Of a stretch of DNA of 64,000 nt, positions 56,021-64,000 are shown piece by piece. Under the pieces are notes generated by a model. The model saw only the letters and a program-made list of their open reading frames with translations. It was not told where the DNA came from and searched no databases. Position 1 is the first letter of the stretch. Every line of letters begins with the position of its first letter. Origin of the DNA: Plantago ovata (lineage: Eukaryota > Streptophyta > Magnoliopsida > Lamiales > Plantaginaceae); assembly GCA_028274465.1 (NCBI GenBank), contig CM051458.1, positions 57,091,253-57,155,252 of the forward strand, read 5' to 3'. Made by a program: the position numbers and the translations under genes.

Positions 56021-57316
56021 ATGGCACCAAAGAGACAGTCATCTAAGACCTCAAAGTCGTCTAAGGTTGACAGTGCTGAGAAACGCACTGCTCCGGTGAC
56101 TAACACAGCGAAAGTTGTGTTGAAAAATGATAGAATCACATAAAACAATGCCTCCTTCATATCTTGACACTGCAAAGTGTGAGATGATGATGCAATGGGG
56201 TGGTTTTGCAAAGGAGAAGTATATCCGATACTTCTATGAACAAGAACTAGACGGTGACAATGAAGAGGCACTTGACTTCATTAAACAGCAAGGCCTCACT
56301 CATTTTATAACTCCTCGCCCTAAGAAAGTGAGCATGTTAGGTACAATGGAGTTCTACAACAATGCAGAAATCCAGTCCCTAACTGATTGTCAAGGAGTCA
56401 CTGAAAAAGTGATCTTTTCTACAGTTCAGAACACGCAAATCGTCCTGAAATGGACTGATTTAGCGGAAATCTTTCAGATTCCAACCACTGAAACTGAAGA
56501 TGACATCACTGCCACCGATGAAGAAATAGAAGCCTTCTACAGTGATGTCAGAAATGAGAAAATGATGAAAGGAGAGATTGCTCCCGTGACTTGGACAAAG
56601 CACGTTAAAAGGATGCATCTATGCCACTCACTTGGTCTATTAGCTCTGCTACTAATCAAAGTCTTGGACTCCCAAGTTGGAGGAATAGACCAAGTAGGCT
56701 TGAGAAGATGGCCGCTGCTGATGCATATCTATGAGAACAAAACGGAGCTCAACTGGGCAAAGTACATTTTCAACAGAGTTGTTGATTGTGTTACTAAGTT
56801 CAAGGTCAAGGATGAAGACAACAAGGTCTCACCCACCTTCCCAGTCATGTATGGACTGAAGATATGCTTTATCCTTGAACACTTCAGGATTCAGCTGAGA
56901 AACCCATTGCCAATCAAGAAATCTGTATGCAATGTGGGAAGAGCCTTCTACAAGCAAAATGTTCCTAAGACTGCTGGCAAGAAACTCGAAAAATCAAAGA
57001 AGACAACAGCTGCAAATGTTGTCAGCACAAGCCAGCAAGAAAGGTATACAATAGCTGTAGATGTCACCACTCAGCAAGTTAGAGATGAAACTGCTGTAGA
57101 TGGTGATAGAGATGAAACTGCTGTAGATTATGATCATGCAAACACCACTACACCCGTTGCTTAAAATGCAACTACTGGCGCCTCTGCTGGGAAACTGGAA
57201 AAATCCAAGAAGAAAAAGAGGAAAGCTGATGATGACACTCAGACTGCAGCGTCATCAGCTAACCCCGTCCCCAAGAGAAAAAGGACAAATAACCCAAGAA
57301 AGAAAACACTGGCTCG
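56021..57316 (+). mobile_element. Env-like extra ORF of SIRE-type element
   Basis: This is coding-like sequence downstream of pol, where SIRE-type copia elements carry an env-like ORF. It starts MAPKRQSSKTSKSSK. The main open piece (56127-57164) includes KMKG-like basic and acidic stretches, WTDLAEIFQIPTTETED, VTWTKHVKRMHLCHSLGLL and NWAKYIFNRVVDCVTKF, and recalls the plant-transposon-protein type of domain. I see no clear signal peptide. It has about two breaks and is interrupted at 57317 by Athila-like element C. Confidence 0.55.
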
Positions 57317-58522
57317 TGATGAACGTGTATTTTACACTTTCATTTGAGTCAATTTTCACCAATTCAGCTATCCTCTATGTTAATTTAGCTATATTTTAGT
57401 GCATTTTATTAGAATAGTGTCACGTTTCCCTTTAGTTTGTATTTTACAAGTTTTGGGTGAAAAACGCGGTTTTCCGAGCATTTATATTGAAGTAGACAAG
57501 GAATTGGTGTTCCGAAGGCCTAATTGGAGTATCTAGAAGATTCCGGATAGGATTTGAAGTCTAGGGGTCGAGTCTGAAGGCTAAAAGGTCACTAGAAGGC
57601 AAAAAGCGAGTCCGAAAAGGAAAAGAAATCCAAAAACGCGTCGAAAACGCGTTTCCAGCCGACAGAACCTCCCGGGCGAGTCGCCCGGGACGTGGGGCGA
57701 ATCGCCCCACACCAGGCGAATCGCCCGGTGTGTGGGGCGACTCGCCCCACACCTGCCGAATCACTATATATAGTTGCTCAGTTTTCTCCGTTTTTCATAC
57801 TTTTCCAGACCTTTTCTCTCACCTTTCTCATTAGTTTTAGGTAGGAATTCTCCAGAGCCTGTTCTGGGGATTCTTAGCTTAGGAGATACTTTTTCTTAGC
57901 GTTTTTGAGCTTGTAAGATCGCGATTCTTTGGAGATTGACAACCTTCGGTAACATTGTATCTTATAGTTTTTCTATTTATATTTATTTATCTTTCAACAT
58001 GTTTTCATTCAATCTTGCTATGATTTCTGTTGATTGCATGACATCTATGAGTAGCTAAACTTCTCGTTGGTGATAGTATGTGATTTCTTAGCGAAGGGTT
58101 GATAATTATGCTAATGGCTATATCGCGCATTAGGCTTTCAGTTATTGCTTTATTTCTTTGATCTATCTAAAACATCTATCTTCGTAGTGTTGAATAATAA
58201 CGGAACACAATTGGACAATTCATTGATCAAAGATCTCTATGCAAAACCGGGTACTTCATGCATGATTATTAACCTGCTATGCTTTGAATGATCATACTAT
58301 CACCAGCCTCCATTATCTGATAAGAAAAACCTTTGCTAAGTAGTTTGTTGATTTTATTTTCTTAAGTTAGATTAGATAAAGCTAGTTATAGTCCTTAGAG
58401 TTCGACACTCGAGGTTATTTTACTGCTGCACTACGGTTTTCGTTGTAGTTGTGAATTGCCTTTGGCTCAATACAAATTTATTTGATTAACTAGAATCTGA
58501 CAAGTTCTAAACCAGTTCATCA
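57317..58522 (+). repeat. 5' LTR of element C
   Basis: The LTR is 1206 bp with perfect 8-bp inverted ends TGATGAAC and GTTCATCA. The promoter is at 57670-57773. Downstream are the GAGCCTGTTCTGGG and TTGGAGATTGACAACC regions shared with LTRs A, B and D. Confidence 0.9.
57670..57773 (+). promoter_or_regulatory. Phased GC palindromes plus TATA, LTR C
   Basis: Four palindromes have centres at 57680, 57701, 57720 and 57741 and a decayed fifth at 57760, spaced 21/19/21/19. The arms are, for example, TCCCGGGCGA with TCGCCCGGGA, and GTGGGGCGA with TCGCCCCAC, each around one base. TATATATAG starts at 57765. Confidence 0.85.
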
Positions 58523-58525
58523 AAT

Positions 58526-58543
58526 TGGCGCCGCTGCCGGGGA
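58526..58543 (+). promoter_or_regulatory. Primer binding site of element C
   Basis: TGGCGCCGCTGCCGGGGA matches the complement of the plant tRNA-Asp 3' end with one difference, the usual primer of Athila-type elements. It lies three bases after the LTR. Confidence 0.88.
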
Positions 58544-58831
58544 CTATACTCCTTTTTCTGTTTAGCTTTTCTATATTTTCAACATTCAATTCCTAGTTCT
58601 AGTAGTTTTTATTTTCCTATTTAATCTCTCTTTAATACTCCTTTTCTAGCTTGTTACAGATAGTGTATGCGACATACAGGATCTAGAGGAACACCGCTTG
58701 CTGATTCAATTGCTGAGATCGACAGAGTCTACCACTAAAGAAGGCGACTACTACGACGGCGTGAACTAGAGGAAATAGAGGATACCGATTTCTCTGAATC
58801 TCTACACAGTCTTTTCAAGGAAAGCGACGGA

Positions 58832-60067
58832 ATGGCAGAAGCTAGACCACTGAAAGCATGGGTTCAACCCTCCAAGGATCGTATGAGGGGACCAGCGATT
58901 GTTCTTTCATCTGCAACTCGTGATCTGGAAATCAAGAACCACGCGTTCCAACAACTTCCGAGGTTCTATGGCTTAGCAAGGGAAGATGTGATGGGGTACT
59001 TGCACGATATCGATGATTTCGTCAACCAACTCCCACGACCCGGAGCTGAAATAACAATGGAAGAGTTGAGAATGAAGGTTTTTGCTATGGGACTTGGCGA
59101 CAGAGCCAAGTCATGGTTGAGTTCTCTACCGGCGGGCTCGCTGGACACTTGGGAGAAGGTTTTTTCAGCTTTCATGGAAAAATACTTCCCTCACACCTTG
59201 ACTACCGCGCTAAAGGCGCAAATCACTGGGCTCAAACAAGACTATGATGAGACCATCTACACTACGTTTGAGAGGTTCCAAGACCTCATGAACAAGTGCC
59301 CTCACCATGGTTTTGAGCTTTCGGATCTAGTCCAACACTTCTACAATGGACTAACGTTCGAGAACCAACAAGTGGTGGATTTCCAATGCCGTGGCAATAT
59401 TTGGGAAGAAACTGGGGAAGTCGTCTGGGCAGTTTTCGAAAGGCTTGCTAAGGGTTCGCAATTCAAGGACCCGAGAGCAATGGTTAGGAGACGTGGAACT
59501 GAAGCTCCACCTACTCAAGAAGCCCCTATGTATGGGGGGAATGGGGATCGATTCGAGTGCTTTACCAACGAATTGAAGCAAGTCCTCAAGAGCGCCACTG
59601 GAACATCTTTGTCAAACGAAGTTTACCGAATATGCAAGAACTATGGGCATGGGGCTCATATGTGTAGATCGGAGCTTGCATATGATGATGGCAACTGGGT
59701 TCAAGGAGGCGAAGAGGAGGCCTTTGCTACGGAATTTGGTACTCAAGAAGCTAGCTACGGACAAGATGGTAGGAATCCTCGAGGTGGATTTTGGAGAAGA
59801 GGGTTCCGAAACTATCAAGGATATGCACCGGCTAGCCAAACTTATGGCCCTAACCAAGACCGTCGTAGGCTTAACTATGGTAATGATCACTGCGAAAATC
59901 CCGCTCCGAAAGAGCAACCGAAGTCGAAGGCAGCTCTACTAATGGAGAACTTGCAAAAGATGGTTGAACACACCCAAAGTTTTCTCAAACGTTATGAAGA
60001 TGATTCCGAGAAGACTAGGGCAAGGCTTGATCGATTGGAAGAGAGCACTAGGCTTGCCCATCAATAG
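58832..60067 (+). mobile_element. gag of element C (open)
   Basis: This is one open frame of 411 codons, with further gag-like sequence upstream from about 58667. Athila-type Gag landmarks are YLHDIDDFVNQLPRPGAEIT, MGLGDRAKSWLSSLPAGSL, WEKVFSAFMEKYFPHT, FERFQDLMNKCPHHGFEL, VQHFYNGL and a zinc-knuckle-like YRICKNYGHGAHMC. The C-terminal 120 residues are Gly/Arg/Asn-rich and end in a helix. Gag would assemble the particle and package RNA. The protease frame follows without a gap. Confidence 0.85.
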
Positions 60068-60826
60068 ATGCAAGAGTTGATCGACCGAGGAGCAAGTAGG
60101 GAGCAAGGGAAACTACCTAGCAACACTGAGAAGTCGATGTCCATTACCTTGGTGGGTGATCTACCTGTTGAAATCACCATCAAGAAGGTTGCTAAGTGTG
60201 AGTGTTGCAAGAATGAAGAACCCCCACTAGCCAAGGAAGAAGAGAAGGACCTTGGTACTGATGAGAGTAAAGAGGAGCAAGAGGATCCCGAGCCACTCCC
60301 TCAAAGTTTCGATGTTAAGGTCGGGATTGGTGAACTTGAAGATGTCCGTGCTACACTAGACACGGGATCCTACTCTAATGTGCTCCCGATGAATGTGTTT
60401 CAGAAGAGTAGCCTTGGAAAACTATCTGAGCATAAGGCTATTGTACAATTGGCGGATGGATCATTTGTGAGACCCAAAGGCGTTGTGAAGAATGTATTGG
60501 TCAAGATTGGTGAAGCTTCAGTGTACACCAATTTTGTAGTTATGCCGGCGTCTACACCTGGGATGGGGGATTTTGTTCTATTGGGGCGAACGTTCTTGAC
60601 CAAGTTACGCTCCGTGATAGACATATACCGAAGGACTTGCACCATTGAGATGGATGGCAAGCGACATGTGTTGCGAGCCATATCTGATCCACCTGATCAC
60701 TTCAATGCTTCTCACACCATTAACTATTGTGGTCTTGCTGTCTTTGTTCATTCTTATTCACAGGTTCGTGGCATGAGGAGAAGATCCATGAAGGGGAAGT
60801 CTAGTAACCTCAAGAAGAAGAGCTAG
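60068..60826 (+). mobile_element. protease region of element C (open)
   Basis: This open frame of 252 codons directly adjoins gag. After an acidic linker it holds a retropepsin with ATLDTGSYSNVLPM (active-site DTG) and DFVLLGRTFLTKLRSVID (flap and C-terminal motifs), as in Athila polyproteins. The family normally continues into RT. Here the frame ends in a basic tail and the hairpin at 60870 follows. Confidence 0.85.
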
Positions 60827-60869
60827 GCGCAAGAAGGAGTCGAGTCAAAGACTATAAACAATGGCGCTA

Positions 60870-60887
60870 TCCGGGAGGCAACCCGGA
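60870..60887 (+). other. Conserved hairpin after protease
   Basis: TCCGGG-AGGCAA-CCCGGA, identical to 5836-5853, is followed by a run of five T. Confidence 0.7.
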
Positions 60888-61089
60888 GTTTTTATCGCTT
60901 TTTTACCGCTTTATTGCATGCATTCACTCATTGAACAATTTGCTTTTCATATGTGAATTTGTTCGTCTCTGTGTCGTATGTGCTTATGTTTGTGTTTGAG
61001 TGAACTTTTTCGAGTGGTTTTTTGAGTAGAATGGTTTTCGGGGATTAAAAAACCGCGTTTTTTCAAAATTTTCGTCTCCCCACCTTAGG

Positions 61090-61165
61090 AGGTGGGCGGC
61101 GAATCGCCCCACATGTCCTGAGAGCTCCGCGCTCTCTGGACGTGCGGGGCGATTCGCCCCGTGGT
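61090..61165 (+). promoter_or_regulatory. Internal GC-palindrome cluster before ORF2
   Basis: Cores GGCGA-A-TCGCC (centre 61103) and GGCGA-T-TCGCC (centre 61153) stand 50 bp apart, with an AGAGC/GCTCT palindrome midway. It is the same motif class as the LTR promoter, placed upstream of the ORF2 leader. No TATA box is seen after it. Confidence 0.55.
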
Positions 61166-61940
61166 TCCAGAAGGTAAAAAAACGGGAGATGACTCCCATT
61201 TCTCCATTTTTCTCATCTCTTTCACCTTCTAATTCCAAAAATTCCCAAATTTTCAAAATCTCTTCAATCCTTCATAAAATCTTCATTACTCCATCAAATT
61301 GTGTGTTCTTTAGCTTCAATCGAAGCCCATTACGTGCTCTTTCTTTTGATCCGAACAAATTTCTTCCTAGTTCATTCAATCTTCGGATTTGAGGTAATCT
61401 CACATGAACCCTAATTTTTCAAATTTGGGGTTTTTTTGATTTATGCTTCAATTAAGCTTGTATTATGTATGGGTTGATGATTTGTGTGATTAGAAACGTT
61501 GTTCACTGTCAATTGCATGTTCAATTAGGCTTGGTTTGATGGTTTGAGAATTTTGCTATTAGATATCTATATCTTGTTATGCAATGTATCTTTTCCTTTC
61601 ATTCCATGTTTAAACTTGTGTTTGTTGATGTTATAATGATGGGCATGTTGTAGAATGCATGATTGATGAAGTTGAGGATTTATGATGATAGATTTTTTGC
61701 TACTATGGTATGAATTGAGCCTTATGATTCAAGGCTATTGGTTGTCTAGCAAGAGCATAATGTGATATGTGCATGTAGTAGTTACATTGATATGTTGCAT
61801 GTTGAAGTAGCTAGACTAGACATGGAGGTTTTTTAGGAGTTCGATTGTTGTAGATATCGCTCGTATGTTCGCTCTTGCATTCGCATATGCATAAGTCTGT
61901 TTTGTGTCATACAAGATACTAATTGCTGTTTGTAGGAATC
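61166..61940 (+). other. ORF2 leader with intron-like segment
   Basis: A pyrimidine-rich stretch (TTTCTCCATTTTTCTC, 61200 onward) is followed by a donor-like GAG|GTAATC at 61394 and an acceptor-like TTTGTAG at 61935, just before the ATG at 61941. The 542-base interval is T-rich and non-coding, like a plant 5' UTR intron. Confidence 0.5.
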
Positions 61941-63238
61941 ATGGCTCCACGAGGATCGAAGAAAGCTGGCTCAAGCAAGAAGGGTAAGGGGGTAGCATCA
62001 AGCTCCCAACCTTGCCACGAGCTGTACGAGTTGTCTCTAGCCGCAATAGATGTCCGATAGAGGCTCGAAGAGGAGCTATCTCAAGGTGGGCGATCGATTA
62101 TACCGGACAGAAGGATCGACATTCCGGATGAAGTAGCTCACAGGGCGGGGTACATGACACTCTCCCGTCTGGCGAGGAGAAGGAATTGGGTTTGGTATAC
62201 TTCCAACCGGTTCAAGGGGTACGATAGGAGCCTCCTTCATGAGTTCTATGCTGGATACATTGACCTTGAGGAGAAGGAGGCGGTACTCATTCGGGGCGTA
62301 ATAGTACCATGGACGCCGGCCTCAATTTTTGCCTTCATCCATCTTGGGGAACGGGAGTTCACAGGAAGCAACCACTCCTACGAATATTCAAGGGCCTCTA
62401 GGGGGATCGGAAGTGCAATTACAGATGTGATCTGCAACAGGGAGTATAGGTATTCAGATACCGGAGCACAACATGCACGAATCCGTCAGAGTGACCTTAG
62501 CATCGAGGCTAAGGTGGTCATGAAATTCTGCATTTTCAACTTGATCCCCAGAATGAATGACACTTGGATACAGCCGAATTATGCTGAGCTCCTCTACTGC
62601 TTGATAGGCAAGCATCGAATCGACATCGGTCACTTCATGTATGCCGAGTATGAGCGCCATTCGTAGAAGAAGAAGAATCCCTTCATTTTTCCGAGCTTCA
62701 TCACTGCCTACTGCAAATATTACGGGGTCGAGGACATTGATGAAGGAGATTGCGAGGTCGCTGCCCTTTCACCTTCGACTATTGATGTGCAGCTGACTAG
62801 GTATCAAATGAAGAACCCCACGGCTGCCGCTGCTGATGTGGAAGCACCCTTCCAACCGACTGATTCCGATAATAAAAATGATTATGAGGATGCTATGGAA
62901 GCTGATGATGGCCGAGCCCCTATCTCGGATATTCCTTTTGTCCATAGAGCACCACATGCACCGTCTCGAGCACCACATGGGTCTCAAGGCTTTGACTTCT
63001 TTGATTTTCGGGCCCATATCAATGATAGTGTTGCATCCTTGACCACTACTGTCCAAGGAATGCGACTTGACCTTGACGGACACATTGCCCAGCGCAACCG
63101 CGATTGGGAGATGATTGAGGAGCATCGCCGAGAGGAGAGGCAGGTAATGTGGGAACAACAACGGCTCATCCAGTGGCAACAGGATCTCCTGTCTGACATG
63201 TGGAGAGACTATTATGGGGATAACAATCCCGATAACTA
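61941..63238 (+). mobile_element. ORF2 of element C, plant-transposon-protein type
   Basis: This is coding-like sequence starting MAPRGSKKAGSSKKGKG (a basic N-terminus). The middle (about 62150-62670) carries EFYAGYIDLEEKEAVLIRG, VIVPWTPASIFAFIHLG, AKVVMKFCIFNLIPRMNDTW and LLYCLIGKHRIDIGHFMY, which fit the putative plant transposon protein domain often found in Athila-type elements. The C-terminal part is acidic and then a charged helix (MIEEHRREERQVMWEQQ). The role is unknown. It is a fossil with about two breaks. Confidence 0.6.
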
Positions 63239-64000
63239 GCCTTTTCACATGTCCACACTCAGCCGACCGAGGCCAAACCATTCGGTAACATCTAGTATCA
63301 CTTTTTATTTACTCATTCTCTTTTGCTAGGGACTAGCTTAAGTTTCATGAGGGGGATGGGATGTGAACCATGATGTTAAGCATTGTTTGGCTTTGTGTTG
63401 ATTGGTATCTTGTTTTTTGTTTGCATTTGCACGTTTACTGCTTTCTTAGTTTCTAGTTGCATACACTACATTCATCCTAGGATAATCTTGCATGTTTTAT
63501 GTGGAGTTTATTGCCAATTTTTTTGAACATTTTTATTGGGTAGATTAACTAATTATAACATTAATCATATGCTTCATCTCTATGAATTTGTTTGAGGTTT
63601 TTCTCGCTTGGCTTGTCACATTTATGTATTGCACTTGGTTAAGCTTGGTAGTCTCGACATCACTTAGTGGTGTTTTCTCTATTGTGGTTCACGAAGGCCT
63701 TTATAATAGGATGATGCATGTTAGGGTCCTATGGTTGTTTTTTCCCGAGTAATTATGTACCTAAGAGGCAACAAGTCTTCACCTTACTTTGAGATTGTTA
63801 AAAGCCTAGGAAGGAGGTAGTGTGAGATTGTGTGATCCTTTGTTTGCAACCTATTCTTACGAATAGGTTTGGGGAGGTGGTTACACTATCATTAGACTTG
63901 TTTTTCGATTTTTGAGTGTGTGTTGTGATTTTTATTTTTCCTTTTTCGTAAAGTTTGCACTCCAACCTATTCTTTCGAATAGGTTTGGGGAGGTCGTTTG
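63239..64000 (+). other. 3' non-coding region of element C
   Basis: The sequence closely follows 531-1230 of element A. It includes TTTTGCTAGGGACTAGCTTA, the GTGGAGTTTATTGCC region and the paired hairpins near the window edge. The A-rich block, polypurine tract and 3' LTR would lie beyond 64000. Confidence 0.75.
63850..63983 (+). other. Paired hairpins, element C
   Basis: CCTATTC-TTAC-GAATAGG (63850-63867) and CCTATTC-TTTC-GAATAGG (63966-63983) lie 116 bp apart, each followed by TTTGGGGAGG. Confidence 0.8.

Larger units (their letters stand above)
57317..64000 (+). mobile_element. Athila-like element C (continues past window)
   Basis: This plus-strand element has a 5' LTR (57317-58522), PBS (58526-58543), gag (58832-60067), protease (60068-60826), a hairpin, a GC-palindrome cluster, a second ORF with a long leader (61170-63238) and the 3' non-coding region. 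Reverse transcriptase, RNase H and integrase are absent between protease and ORF2, so it is a non-autonomous derivative. gag and protease are open, and about two breaks lie in ORF2. The bases GCTCG before the LTR would be the target duplication if repeated beyond the window. It inserted in the SIRE-type env-like ORF. Confidence 0.82.

Noticed and set aside
60870-60895. Rho-independent-like terminator (hairpin plus T run)
   Set aside because: The context is a plant retrotransposon, so a bacterial terminator makes no sense. Kept only as a conserved hairpin.

Overview
The window reads as nuclear heterochromatin of a flowering plant, most likely a eudicot. It is dense with nested plant-type LTR retrotransposons (Athila-like, Tat, Tekay and copia lineages), with an L1-type LINE, a CACTA element, a hAT MITE, AT microsatellites and a tandem array. 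I see no host protein-coding gene, no rRNA gene and no intact tRNA gene. The species cannot be named from this sequence. Two runs of exactly 100 N (1765-1864 and 54247-54346) are assembly gaps, and both are suspicious.

Left part (1-10009): remains of Athila-like Ty3/gypsy elements. Element A (1-4875) is the 3' non-coding half plus a 3' LTR. About 1.5 kb of it is present on both sides of the first gap, which looks like an unmerged contig overlap. A second LTR end (4876-5306) runs straight into a protease-coding piece (5307-5780) and the 3' part of element B. B's LTR (7855-9033) lies head to head with an inverted LTR of the same family (9061-10009).

Middle (10010-34260): a tandem array of roughly 640-bp units (10010-13358 and 30409-34260) is split by a Tat-lineage gypsy element on the minus strand (13360-23546, with an antisense extra ORF on the plus strand) and by a gag-only Tekay-type element (23547-30408). 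A hAT MITE with a perfect 8-bp target duplication sits in the second array. From 34262 rightward there is a ladder of insertions. A minus-strand LINE (34262-40552) contains a copia element and is cut at 40553 by a Tat-like LTR piece. That piece is cut at 40850 by a CACTA end, which is cut at 41551 by an Athila-like element, which is cut at 43073 by a SIRE-type copia LTR.

Right part (44277-64000): a young-looking, nearly complete chromodomain-bearing Tekay element (minus, 44277-54246) runs into the second gap. Beyond the gap lie the plus-strand tail of a SIRE-type copia pol and its env-like ORF. That ORF is interrupted at 57317 by Athila-like element C, which carries LTR, PBS, gag, protease and a second ORF but no reverse transcriptase, RNase H or integrase, and runs off the window.

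The most interesting unexplained signals are in non-coding parts of the Athila-like family. One is an array of GC-rich palindromes with centres 19-21 bp apart placed just upstream of the LTR TATA box; its arms change sequence but stay complementary. The other is a pair of 7-bp-stem hairpins about 110-116 bp apart in the 3' region, whose stems are constant (one copy has a one-base loss) while the loops vary. Also notable are back-to-back palindromes in the tandem array, A/B-box (Pol III-like) modules inside all four Tekay LTRs, a tRNA-Pro-like sequence inside the CACTA element, and a coiled-coil/acidic leader ORF in the Tekay element.
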